NCBI GenBank assembly: GCA_037783415.1
Contig: JAZGTN010000017.1
Span: 2,424,501-2,488,500, forward strand
Reading direction: 5' to 3'
Length of the DNA: 64,000 nt
Origin: Leptasterias polaris
Taxonomy: Eukaryota > Echinodermata > Asteroidea > Forcipulatida > Asteriidae
Within the stretch, counting starts at the first letter, position 1. The number at the start of each line of letters is the position of its first letter. The notes under the pieces were generated by a model. That model ran no database searches and was not told where the DNA came from. It worked only from the letters and a program-made list of their open reading frames with translations. Positions 11,519 to 21,892 of this stretch are shown piece by piece. The translations under genes and the position numbers were made by a program.

Positions 11519-12081
11519 GTTACGATTATCGCAACAACTACCTAACTATTTTATTTATAGGTAACAGCAAAAGAGCCACCCGATTGACCCAAGTCCTGGT
11601 GGTGGCCTTTTTAATTAAAATTTTGCAAATATCAATCAAGTTCAGGAGTTATACATTAAATACTAGTTAGTAGTTTACTACACATAGGTAGTAGGCCTAA
11701 ACTAGTATTTAATGTTCCTAGCCCTCTGCTCTGGACAACCGATTATCGTAACTACACAAAATTAACAATCCTCACCACTGATCCTTTTGAAGGCGGCATA
11801 ATGTTGACTTGCATGCCTTTGTTGTCGATATTAAAGAAAAAAAAGGACAGACCACGGATGTCAACCTCTCTTCGTCTCATCTCATGTGTACCTATAGTGC
11901 AAGCAAAAAACACACGCGCGCACAGAGCAGACTGTATCCGACTATCCACCCGCGTGTACACGTTAATGGAATGAAGGCTGGAACCCAAACAACCTTAAGA
12001 CCATATAGGCTCTTGAAAAAATATCCACCACAAATATGCAAACTATGCGACGAAGTATGCGATAAAGTATGCGATAATATT

Positions 12082-12444
12082 TGCGACGTCGCAAACATTT
12101 GCAAAGATATTTGCAAAGATATTTGCGACGTCGCAAATATTTGCAAAGATATTTGCAAAGATATTTGCGACATCGCAAATATTTGCAAAGATATTTGCAA
12201 AGATATTTGCGATGTCGCAAATATTTGCAAAGATATTTGCAAAGATATTTGCGACGTCGCAAATATTTGCAAAGATATTTGCAAAGATATTTGCGACATC
12301 GCAAATATTTGCAAAGATATTTACGACATCGCAAATATTTGCAAAGATATTTGCAAAGATATTTGCGACATCGCAAATATTTGCAAAGATATTTGCAAAG
12401 ATATTTGCGACATCGCAAATATTTGCAAAGATATTTGCGATGTG
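12082..12444 (-). repeat. 42-bp tandem array B, right arm
   Basis: Inverse counterpart of the array at 5303-5690: about 8.5 copies of ATTTGCAAAGATATTTGC-type units separated by GCGACGTCGCAAAT or GCGACATCGCAAAT. A 325-codon frame spans it but consists only of the repeat. Confidence 0.9.
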
Positions 12445-12474
12445 CGATGTCCCTTCAGGGCCACCATAATTAAA

Positions 12475-12695
12475 CGTTCACGACATCGCAAATATATTCG
12501 CAGACGTGTACGCACATATTCGCGAATTGTTTCACGACATTGCATACCGTGTGCGCACACATTCGCGATTTGTTTCACGACATTGCGTACGTGTGCGCAC
12601 ATATTCGCGAATTGTTTCACGACATTGCATACGTGTGCGCATATATTCGCGAATTGTTTCACGACATTGCATACGTATGCGCACACGTTTGCGAT
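12475..12695 (-). repeat. 42-bp tandem array A, right arm
   Basis: Inverse counterpart of 4553-4812 with about five copies of the unit (ACGTGTGCGCACATATTCGC, then GAATTGTTTCACGACATTGC). It has fewer copies than the left arm, as expected if the arrays expand and contract independently. Confidence 0.9.
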
Positions 12696-12785
12696 ATGCG
12701 TGTCCCTTCATGGCCACCATACTCAAGGACACTACGAGTTCCTAACTCATAAACCAGCTGTTTGGAAAAGAAATGACAAAAGTTA

Positions 12786-12823
12786 AACCATGGAGGTAGA
12801 AATCTATTTCTACCTCCATGGTT
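12786..12823. repeat. Perfect 18-bp hairpin
   Basis: AACCATGGAGGTAGAAAT, two bases CT, then its exact complement. It lies just outside the foldback element. It could be a tiny MITE core or a remnant palindrome; no U-run follows to suggest termination. Confidence 0.8.
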
Positions 12824-12828
12824 AAACA

Positions 12829-14357
12829 ATGAAACTGTGGACCCCAACTACCATTACAATGTCCCACCATGGAAATACAATAACAACAACAAGCAAAGAT
12901 CTTCATACGATTATAATTACGAACAATCACCCAAAAATTGGTCGTCTGCCCATCAAAAGGAATACAATTTAAATACAACTTAAACAAATAAACAATATCC
13001 CATGTCTGGCAAAATGGACATTAATATAACTACATAAGTTTCACGTAGACTATCGCCCTACATATAAATATCCACAGGTATCCTTCACCACTGCTGCTGT
13101 TCCCACCATCGAGTTATATTCCCTCCTCTGGTCTTCCTATCAAGCCTGTACATGATCTGATCGAAATTATCCCACAAAACAATATTGTGCAATTACTGAC
13201 TAACAATATGTAGTGAATTCCGATAGAACATTATCGTCTCGCATGGACCACTTTGAATAACTCACTTCTGCGACCTCTGGGTTAACGTTAAATCTCCCAG
13301 GCCACACCAGAATAAACTATCGTCCGTTCTTATTTGAAAACATTTTAAAATACAGGACGGGTACCGTGGCATGTTATACTAAAATCAACAACCAATTTGA
13401 CTAACTAAAGTTTAGATAAATACAAAATGAACGATACAAAGAACAAGATAAAAGTAAAATCTATACTGTAAACCCATCAGAGAATAATGATAAACTCCTT
13501 ACCAATTTAACTAAATGTACAAATACCACCATATCAATATTGTCATAACACAAGCAAACAAATCAAAGTGAAATTACCTTATTTAAAGAAACAAAGATCG
13601 AAGCTCAAGGATGAAACATCAACCGAGTGTTGCAGGAGAGCGAGCAAGTTTTAGATAGCCTTGTCTGCTGTTTCCGCTGTAAAGTGCTGCACCCCTCGCA
13701 ATGCCCGCTTGCACACATGCAGCCCAATGACCTACATTACCCCCACCCTGGATGGCGATGCTAAACTAGTTGCAAGGACATAAATCGTCCAGTCGGCTGG
13801 ACCTCGAGAGAATTTAAGAATTGCTTTTTTTTGTTTTATGATGAATGCTTGGATTTGGGGTTACATGGCTAAATTTAGAATAAGAGTACATAATATGCAA
13901 AATTCAGAATAAGAGTAAATAAAAAGGAAAATGTTAGTAATTATGAAAGTTAATATTAACTGTACACAACACAATTATGGTATTAATCGGGTATATTTGC
14001 CCGGTTTACACTATGGTAGATTGCGATATATTGAACTTTGAGTTGGAGGTGTGTGTCCATGCCTCTCTGTAGCCCGTGCCTTGTAAACGGCATACGGCAG
14101 ATAATGTTAATCTCACTCTGTATCCAAATATCTGTCCACCGCAAATGCAACAACATCTTTAGAGAGAGCGATCTATCCCGGGTTGGGCTCCTCATTAGTA
14201 TAGCAGACAGTGTATCGTATGTACGTAGTACATCTACAATTATAGCATTAGCAGCGCTAACAACTATTAAGCACCTACAGTTTTGTCGACTCATTACCGC
14301 TAAAACACTGAGTTATAGTGACTGTGTGTAGCACTAGCAAAGCACTTGCAATTGCAG
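12829..14357. other. Non-coding stretch, no gene seen
   Basis: AT-rich sequence with only short unconvincing ORFs. On the minus strand, 13580-13800 is less AT-rich and ends in a donor-like AAATAAGGTAATTTC, so it could hold a non-coding 5' exon, but this is weak. Confidence 0.3.
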
Positions 14358-14403
14358 TACCACGGAGACTATAGTGGCGTCCTACACCAGGGGTACAGAG
14401 ATG
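14358..14403 (+). CDS. Possible 46-bp micro-exon
   Basis: Bounded by an acceptor-like TTGCAATTGCAG and a strong donor GATG|GTAAGTTTG. It would encode YHGDYSGVLHQGYRD plus one base. No neighbouring exon was found, so this may be chance. Confidence 0.15.
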
Positions 14404-14501
14404 GTAAGTTTGCTAAGTGTTACTTACAATTCAAATCATTTTTCAGTTCAATTTACTTTATTTCAAATCTATACACAAAATCAACAATGGAACATAAGAA
14501 T

Positions 14502-14951
14502 GCCCGTAACCAGGGGGGGGGGGGGGGGGGCTGGGCGGATGGGGCGGACGCCTCCCCCCCAAAGAAAATATAACAAAAATATAATAATCCGCCCCCCCGC
14601 AAAAAAAAAAAAAAACATAAAAAAAATCTAAAAGAAAAAATTTAAAAAATCCGCCCCCCAAAAAACCACCAAATAACCCCAAATCATTAAAAAAAGTCCG
14701 CCCCCCTTAAGAGAAAAATCCGCCCCCAAAACCGCCCAAAATAAAAATAAAAATGAAAACAAGTCCACCCTCCAAAAACCCCCCACAACCCCCCCCCCCC
14801 AAAAAAAAACCACAAATTCAAAATCCGCCCCCTCAAAAAAAGTCCGCCCCAACCCCAAAAAGTTTGCCCCCCCCTAAAAAGGGGAAAAAGTCCGCATCGT
14901 AACTTTATTCGCCCCCCAAAAAAAACAAACTAATAATTCCTGGTTACGGGC
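14502..14951. mobile_element. 450-bp C-rich MITE with GCCCGTAACCAGG ends
   Basis: The ends GCCCGTAACCAGG (14502-14514) and its exact complement (14939-14951) form a 13-bp terminal inverted repeat. The interior is degenerate tandem DNA built from AAAATCCGCCCCC-type units and homopolymer runs, including a long poly-G at 14513-14530. No clear target duplication could be read. Frames through it are low-complexity artefacts. Confidence 0.65.
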
Positions 14952-15489
14952 CTGAACATAGGCATAGAAGTAACGACTTTAGGCAAAGAATAAGTAATTA
15001 AATTTATACAGTACAAAGCAAAACAAAACAACAACAAAAACACTTGAAAATAACAGAGAAACCAAATCAGATTCTTAAATGGACACAGATGAAAGAAAAG
15101 TGATGGCGTATTTGAGTTTGACCTTGCTTCCCGAGAAGAAAATTGGATTGACATGGCCTGACCACATGACAAAAAAAGTAAATGACACAGCAGACTGAGG
15201 TTTTGCTGGATGGTGGGGCGCTCAGATGTTTGCAATGTTACTTCTGCTCGGGCCATGTCTAGCCAACCCATCAGATTAGCTTGGACAATTTGGACCTAGT
15301 CGATGGGCTGCAATTATACGAGAGTCAGATATACGTCGTTTAAAATTTAAGATTGCAGTTTTCGACCTCCAACATTTATAGTGTACCTACGTAGACTCAC
15401 CGACATACTAGGCACATGTTTAATTGGCTGTGTTATGGCTCAGTCTTATCAATCATAATTATGATAATACCGATGTTAAAAAGAGAGCC
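14952..15489. other. Non-coding gap, nothing recognised
   Basis: No ORF, repeat unit or RNA gene could be supported between the C-rich MITE and the 3' end of the non-LTR retrotransposon. Confidence 0.4.
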
Positions 15490-18400
15490 ATCAGCCTATA
15501 TAACCCAGGTGGACTTTGGTGGACCCAACAACACCTTTTTAATTGGACATCTGTTGTGTGTAGGGTCTGAGTGATTGCTCATGATAGTAGTAGTAGGGTT
15601 GTCCGTCGTATCCGACGATGACGTCTTTGCACATTCAGTGTGTCCGCATGTGACTGTATAGTCCAATTCGAGAGCGGCACAGCCGCCCACAATTGGGGCA
15701 TGGAAACTGTCCAGGTACAGCTGGCGCAGCTGCAGCTGCAGCCTTTCTCCTCTCTCGGGCGGTGATCAGGCCAGCTCTTCTCTGCTCCTCGAAGCTGACA
15801 AGGGCTTGACGAGTGAGGGCGCGCCAATCTGTGCGATCCTGAGCACACTGACGTTCCAACTCTTTGGGAGGGGTACCAGCATGTGTGATGTTGTCTTTCA
15901 CGCTATCCTTGTACCTCTTGCAAGGTCTTCCTCTATTTCTCCTACCAAGAGAGAGTTCTCCATAGAACAGCTGCTTTGGGAGCCTGGAATCTTCCATTCG
16001 GATGACGTGACCAGTCCATCTGAGCTGGGCTTTCAGGATGATGGCTTCGATGCTTTGGCTTTCTGCCTTGTCAAGGATCTCGAGGTTTGTGACTCGATCT
16101 TGCCACCGTACACCAAGGATTGATCTCAGGCTGCGCATGTGGAAGCGTTCCAGCATTTTCAGGTGTCTTCTGTACAAGGTCCAAGTTTCACATCCATACA
16201 GCAGACTTGTGAGGGCGATTGCCTTGTACACCTTTATTTTTGTAGACAGCTTTATGCTGTATGTGTTGGTTCAGAACCCGTGCTCGCAGGCGTCCAAGGG
16301 CTCGGCTACCCGTGCAGATCCTGGTGCTGATTTCTTTGTCAAGAGAGCCATCATTAGAGATAACACTGCCCAGATACTTGAAGCTTTCCACTGTCTTGAG
16401 CTTTGTACCTTCAATGGAAATTGAAGGTGGAGGAACAGCTACCGAAGCAGGTTGGTACAGCACCTCTGTCTTTCCAAGGCTGATGGTAAGGCCAAAAAGT
16501 TGCGAGCCTTCTGCAAACTTGTCAACAATCAGCTGAAGGTCAGATTCCTTGTGCGCCATTAATGCACAGTCGTCGGCAAAAAGTGCCTCAGTGATGTTCT
16601 TCTCGGTTGTCTTTGTCTTGGCATTCAGACGCCGAAGATCAAAAAGAGATCCATCAAGCCTATACTTCAAGTACACTCCAAGCTCGAGGTCACGTACAGC
16701 ATGGTTGAGCATACTGGAGAAGAAGCTTAGAGGTTGAAGAGCACCGGTGCCAGTACGCAGCCCTGCTTTACACCATTAGAGATATTGAATGGCTGAGAAG
16801 TTTCCCCCTTCGAGAGTACAAGACCATTCATGTCATCATGGAAGAGGCGGATCATTTTGACAAACTTTCGAGGACACCCAAGTTTTGAAAGTATAGACCA
16901 GAGCCCTTCTCTGCTGACTGTGTCAAAAGCCTTGGTCAGATCCATGAAGACCATGAAGAGGTCCAGGTTTTGTTCGATGCACTTTTCCTGAACCTGACGC
17001 ACAGTGAAGATCATATCGATGGTACTACGGCCAGGACGAAAGCCACACTGTGACTCAGGTAGGTTTTTCTCTGATACAGTGGCGATGAGGCGATTGAGTA
17101 TAACACGAGCAAATATCTTCCCAGCAATGGAGAGGAGGGAGATGCCACGGTAGTTCCCGCAGTCGGCTTTGCTGCCTTTGTTTTTGAATAGAGAAACAAT
17201 CATCGCATCCTTGAAATCCTTTGGCATATCTTCATCCGCCCATATGCTCGTTATAAGGCTGTGAAAATTCTCCAGCGCCACTGGACCTGCTGCCTTGAAT
17301 AACTCTGCAGGAACTCCATCCATTCCAGGAGCCTTACCAGAGCTGGTCTGACTGATGGCCTTTCTAACCTCGTCAAGAGTAGGAGGGAGGTCAAGACTGT
17401 CAATTGTGGGGTTCTGAGGGATCTGATCAAGGGCAGCACTGTCGACAGTGGAAGGTCTATTGAGCAGATTGTTAAAGTGCTCCATCCATCTCTCGCTGAT
17501 GCTGTTCTTTTCCTTCAGCAATGTCGTACCATCAGCTGATAGGAGGGAAGTGGAGATTGGTCTGGACGGTCCATACACTGCCTTGATAGAACTGAAGAAC
17601 ATCTTGGAGTTCTTTGTATCAGCATAGCGTTGGACTTCATCTGCTTTCCTATCAAACCAGTCATCTTGCATTCTACGCAGTGCTGATTGTGCTCGGCTTT
17701 GGAGGTGTTTAAAACAACGACGTTTCGATGTACAAGACATGTCATTCTGCCAAGCAGTAAATTCTTTCTGTTTTTCATTCAGCATTGTTCTGATGCTTAC
17801 GTCGTTTTCGTCAAACCAGTCCTGGTGGACTCGTTTTTTCAGTCCAAGTGTTGATTTAGCTGATTTTAGCGCCAGTGATTTGAACTGATCCCACTTAAGA
17901 GATGTACTTCCAGTCAGTGGTCCGTGGGTTTCTAGCTCATTATCAAAGTTGGTGGCAAAGCTCTGTTGATGTTCTATGTGACTCAGCTTATTGACGTTAA
18001 GAGATGGCCTGACAACCCTGGGCTTCATACGATGCATTTGGACTATGTGCAGTGCGAGGGAAGATCTCACTAGGCGGTGGTCGGTCCAGCACGCAGCTCC
18101 ACGCATGGTCCTTGTGATCTTAACATCACCAATGTCCCTCTTGCGACAGATAACAAAGTCAATCAGATGCCACTGTTTAGATCTTGGATGCATCCAGGTT
18201 GTCTTATACTTGTCAGCTAGCCTGAAGAACGTGTTGGTAATCGACAGGTCGTTTTCTGCACACAGGGTCAGAAGTAGAAGGCCATTTTCATTCATTTTCC
18301 CAATGCCATGTCGCCCAAGGACCCCTTTCCAATTTCTGTAGTCGCTGCCAACTCTGGCGTTGAAATCGCCAAGAAGTAGAAGTTTGTCACCAGGGGGCGT

Positions 18401-19640
18401 TGTTTTAATTATACGACCAAGGTCCCTGTAGAAGCCTTCTTTTATTTCAGCGCTACTAGCCAGAGTGGGTGCATATGCACTGATGGTTGTTACATGACGA
18501 GATGTGTTGAGGGGGATGCGGAGTTTAATGAGTCGCTCACTGATGCCCGATGGAAGGTCTGGAAGCTGGTGTAGGAGGGTAGTTTTGATGGCTAGCCCCA
18601 ACACTCCATGAATTCTGGCTTCATTTTCACCCTTGCCTTTCCAGAAGAAAGTATAGCCTCCTTTCAGCTCAGTGATTGAGCCTTCCCCTGCAAGCCTTGT
18701 CTCGCTAAGGGCAGCAACGTCAATATTGTAGCGCCCCAGCTCTCTTGCCACGAGCGCTGTCCTCCTCTCTGTCCTTGTAGTGTTTTCTCTATCCATGAGT
18801 GTTCGGACGTTCCATGCTCCAAAATTCCGTGTTCCTATCCTTTTATTTTCTTGTGTGTTTCGACCGCTATGTAGGTAAACGGTCAGCCGCGGTATGCTGA
18901 CCAGTTCAGATGGGACAAGCAATGCTTGAGACACCTTTTCTAGTCTCCTCCCTCATTCAAGGGTGAGCAGTGCAGATCCTAGACAGGGCTGCTCAGTCAC
19001 CTGGAGTGCTGCCGAACTTCTCTGTTGTTCCGGGTCAGAGATGTGCGACCAATATCCCAGGCCGCCTACGTGCAGGTTTGAGACTACGACTCCCAGTGAT
19101 TACCTCCACCTATCGCTTCGCCCCTCTCCCATCGCCGTAGGACTTGTAGGGTGTGCAGGTGATGATGTTGCGCAAAGAAACCTGTGCGGGATTGGTTTAT
19201 AGTGGGAGAGCCATTGCACTGTGCCAGTCCCACTCTCTCGGCTTCAGAAACCTGGGTCCAGTGGTACAACAATTTGTCACGGCTGGAGGCTACTTCGGCT
19301 GCAGTGGATGACCGTAACGTCTTAAGTGTCTGGTTACGCCCTACGCTTTCCACAAAGCGCTACATTGGTGTTCTGGCCGTTGATTCTTGGTAAATTTCAT
19401 CCGCCGGTTACTCCAAAATTATCTTCACTGAAGGATAGACAAGCTCCTTGGTCGGCAGCATCAAAGAGGTTTGAGATCAGAGTTTTCCTTCTCCTGGTGG
19501 GCAACCTTCCCTGGATTACGAGCCCCACCTGCCCGGGTTTGAAATCAGAGTAACCTTCTCCTAGATGGGCTGCCTTCCATGGCTGACGAGTCCCATCTAC
19601 CCGGATGCTCATGATACCTGTGTACCAATGCCGTACACAA
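15490..19640 (-). mobile_element. Non-LTR retrotransposon (endonuclease plus RT), near full length, frameshifted
   Basis: LINE-type element on the minus strand. The 5' UTR is judged to lie in about 18950-19640, where GTCAGCCATGGAAGGCAGCC and GTAATCCAGGGAAGGTTGCC are imperfect tandem motifs; the coding region is 15635-18934; a short 3' tail runs to about 15490. It encodes an APE-type endonuclease, a reverse transcriptase and a C-terminal CCHH zinc finger in one nominal polyprotein. Both outer boundaries are approximate because no target duplication could be read. Confidence 0.75.
15635..18934 (-). pseudogene. APE endonuclease-reverse transcriptase of LINE element, two frameshifts
   Basis: Three frames in series encode one protein. 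18934-16727 holds the endonuclease (FGAWNVRTLMD; DVAALSETRL; LLLGDFNAR; WTDHRLVRS) and RT fingers and palm (MDLTKAFDTVSREGL; NGVKQGCVLAPVLF). 16712-16188 continues with the catalytic FADDCALMAH, where FADD replaces YADD. 16231-15635 gives the thumb region (LTSLLYGCETWTL) and a terminal zinc finger CPNCGRLCRSRIGLYSHMRT. The frame breaks lie at about 16722-16728 (an extra TAAGC-like pentamer) and about 16255-16270 (an extra four bases), so the copy is inactive. Target-primed reverse transcription is the known mechanism of the family. The clade was not assigned. Confidence 0.88.
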
Positions 19641-19649
19641 TCTTGACAA

Positions 19650-20755
19650 TTCAAAACAAAAACACGGGAAGTGACAACAAAATAATTTCTTTAAAGACCT
19701 CTAGGCAGAGAACAATTAAACTCACATGAGTTGCAAAGTAGATGTTGCCAGTTAATTTTATGGTGGTATGATTGTGTAAGATAATTAGTTTCTAAAACAA
19801 ATACATTGTCGGCTACTGATGTCCAAAGGGAGCACACATGACTTCTGCAGTTTTACAGAACCAACAACCTCATGAGCATTCAATTGGCCCCTTCAAATAT
19901 GCCAAATAATGTCAAAATTTTGAAAAAGCGTTTTTGGGTCGCATTAATTTTATGAAGCGGGATTGACCTCCTTTTGTTTTATAGGTCAATCACACACATA
20001 TGCAAGCGTTTCACAGGGGAAAGTAAAATCCGGGTCACGCATTGCTGCTGTATTATTTCATTGATTTCTTCATGTCGGGTACTAATGTTTCACAAAAAGT
20101 GATACTTGTAGCCAATCGTATCTCTTGCTTTATCATGGGCAGTTTTATTTGGCGGGATAAAGCTGTCATTTTTGTTACAGTCTTTTATTTGTTCTGCCTG
20201 TTTGGCTTCGGTTTTGGAGGTGGTCGGTCTGCCAATCAGTAGCTGGTACTTTGAATAAAACAGCGTTTAGACTGTTACAGGAACTCAAAACACTTGCCTT
20301 GTTTTTACTTCATCGAGTCTGAGCACAATTTACAGGCGCGGATTTTTTTATTTTTATTTTTTTAACTTTCTGCCTGCTTAACAATTAGCCACAAGTGTGT
20401 GTGGTGTCTTTTCCCCCAGCGGCAGGATGGATTTCTTTTTCATCCTATGCCAATCAAATTTGTTTCTTTCTGCCAAAATGGATCTTTCATAATATGTCAC
20501 TTGTAATTGCTTAGATTTGCACGATAACATATAAAGCGTTTGAAACCTGACATGCCAATTTGTCCTGGATAAAATATATTTCATGTCGTTCTGGCATTCA
20601 TGTGTAAAGACTACACTAAGCTTGAACTATATTTTTTGAATGAATATGCATGAAACCAGATATTGCAGCGACCAGATCCAAACGCATGATTTGTGGGATT
20701 AACATTTTCTTTGAGTAAAATTAGAAGATTGGTATGGATAAGAAGTGCTTAAAAA
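19650..20755. other. Non-coding gap, nothing recognised
   Basis: AT-rich sequence between the LINE 5' end and a tandem array. Only short unconvincing ORFs occur. Confidence 0.35.
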
Positions 20756-21360
20756 GTGTGTCTATTTCTCTGTTTCAGGCACACAGAGGCTTGATTTTTC
20801 ACCCCTCAAAATGCCAAAAGCTCAGAGCTTCCGGGGGCTTCGCCCCCGGACCTCCACCATCGATGAATCCTCAACATCGATGTTACATCGATGAATCCCC
20901 AACATCGATGTTACAGAAATTTTCCCAGATCTGATTTCAAATAAGAGTGTGTCTATTTCTCTGTTTTAGGCACTTGGAGGCTTGATTTTTCACCCCTCAA
21001 AATGCCAAAAGCTCAGAGCTGCCGGGGGCTTCGCCCCCGGACCCCCACCATCGATGAATCCTCAACATCGACGTTACATCGATGAATCCCCAGCATCGAT
21101 GTTTCAGAAATTTTCCCAGATTTGATTTCAAATAAGAGTGTGTCTATTTCTCTGTTTTAGGCACTTGGAGGCTTGATTTTTCACCCTACAGAACGCCAAA
21201 GGCTCAGCTTCAGGGGGTTTCACCGGGGCTTCGCCCCTGGACCCCACCAGGGGCCGAAGGCCGGCCCCTGGACCCCACCCATTTTTGGTTTACCCTCTAA
21301 TACAAAATCCTGGTTGCGCCGTTGTGCCCCCCGGTTTAAAAAATCCTGGATCCGCCCCTG
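20756..21360 (+). repeat. 191-bp tandem repeat with ATCGATG and GGGGCTTCGCCCC hairpins
   Basis: Two copies start at 20756 and 20947 (offset exactly 191) and a third, diverged, at 21138. Each begins GTGTGTCTATTTCTCTGTTT, then TTTTTCACCC, the perfect hairpin GGGGGCTTCGCCCCC, and a cluster of CATCGATGAATCC/AACATCGATG motifs. The third copy replaces the ATCGATG cluster with GCCGAAGGCCGGCCCC-type sequence and ends CCTGGATCCGCCCCTG, which resembles a DNA-transposon terminus. It may be a mobile element with internal duplication. Confidence 0.8.
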
Positions 21361-21892
21361 ATTTAGGAGGCTATTTAAAAATCATCCTCACAATTAATTA
21401 AGCAGCTGAGAAGCTGAATTGACTTGAAAACAGCAGTTTGAGCCGCAGGCGTGCAAGGGCACCTTTAGCAGCCGACCACACTCACTCGTGACCAGGGAGC
21501 ACAGCTTGTGATTGAAGTGTTTCAAAACTGTGTATTTTTTATTGTTTTACAAATAATATACAATATTTTAGTACATTAAAGTAAACCATGGTAAATATGG
21601 CGTTCTTTCTTTTGGGAAATAGCACCTACACAATATAGGCCGAGTAAAAAAGTTACCAGAATCAGTACATCAGAATTTTTCCCCCAAAATGGTGCTTCAA
21701 ATGTCACTGAAAAAAACCCAAGTGAAAAGCATTTGACAAATGAGTTCACCTTTCCCCTATGATTAGGAATCTCTAAGGCCTTTGCAAACCCTGGCTGACT
21801 TGCAGGATGCATTGAAAGCAGCAAGAACCGACTACAACCACTCATCAGCCAAGGCGGTGACCAACAAGAGAAACATAAGAACTTCAAAGAAA
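21361..21892. other. Upstream region of the ubiquitin-like/NLR gene
   Basis: Contains an acceptor-like CTGACTTGCAG ending near 21804, after which a frame is open into the predicted start codon at 21893, so an additional upstream exon is possible. No clear promoter motif. Confidence 0.3.

Larger units (their letters stand above)
4518..12721. mobile_element. 8.2-kb foldback-type element with tandem-repeat arms
   Basis: The two ends are inverted copies. The left starts TATGGTGGCCCTGAAGGG at 4518 and the right ends with its complement (one mismatch) at 12721. The sequence immediately outside is CTCAAG on both sides (4512-4517 and 12722-12727), a candidate 6-bp target duplication. The arms (4518-6490 and 11121-12721) are collinear in inverse order: outer edge, 42-bp array A, a second TGGTGGCC start, 42-bp array B, a unique segment, then GATAATCG-containing sequence. 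The 4.6-kb centre carries no recognisable transposase. Long inverted arms built of tandem repeats are the hallmark of foldback elements (FB/Galileo in Drosophila, TU in sea urchin). A 6-bp duplication is also typical of Polintons, but no Polinton gene is seen. The alternative is two independent insertions in opposite orientation. Confidence 0.7.
11121..12721 (-). repeat. Right inverted arm of the foldback element
   Basis: Reverse-complement counterpart of 4518-6490. It begins TACTTGGTACAGCG at 11121, carries a 318-bp insertion at 11201-11518, then array B (12082-12444), an internal terminus-like GGGCCACCATA, array A (12475-12695) and the outer terminus. It lacks the 433-bp and 205-bp MITEs of the left arm and so supplies their empty sites. 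Confidence 0.8.

Noticed and set aside
4518..12721. Polinton/Maverick assignment from the 6-bp flanking repeat
   Set aside because: No DNA polymerase B, integrase, protease or capsid gene is visible and the tandem-repeat arms fit foldback elements better.
11809..12786. 325-codon plus-strand ORF
   Set aside because: It is almost entirely the inverse copy of the same 42-bp arrays and terminates in foldback sequence.
14458..14858. Gly/Phe/Trp-rich minus-strand ORFs
   Set aside because: Low-complexity frames through the C-rich MITE with homopolymer runs.
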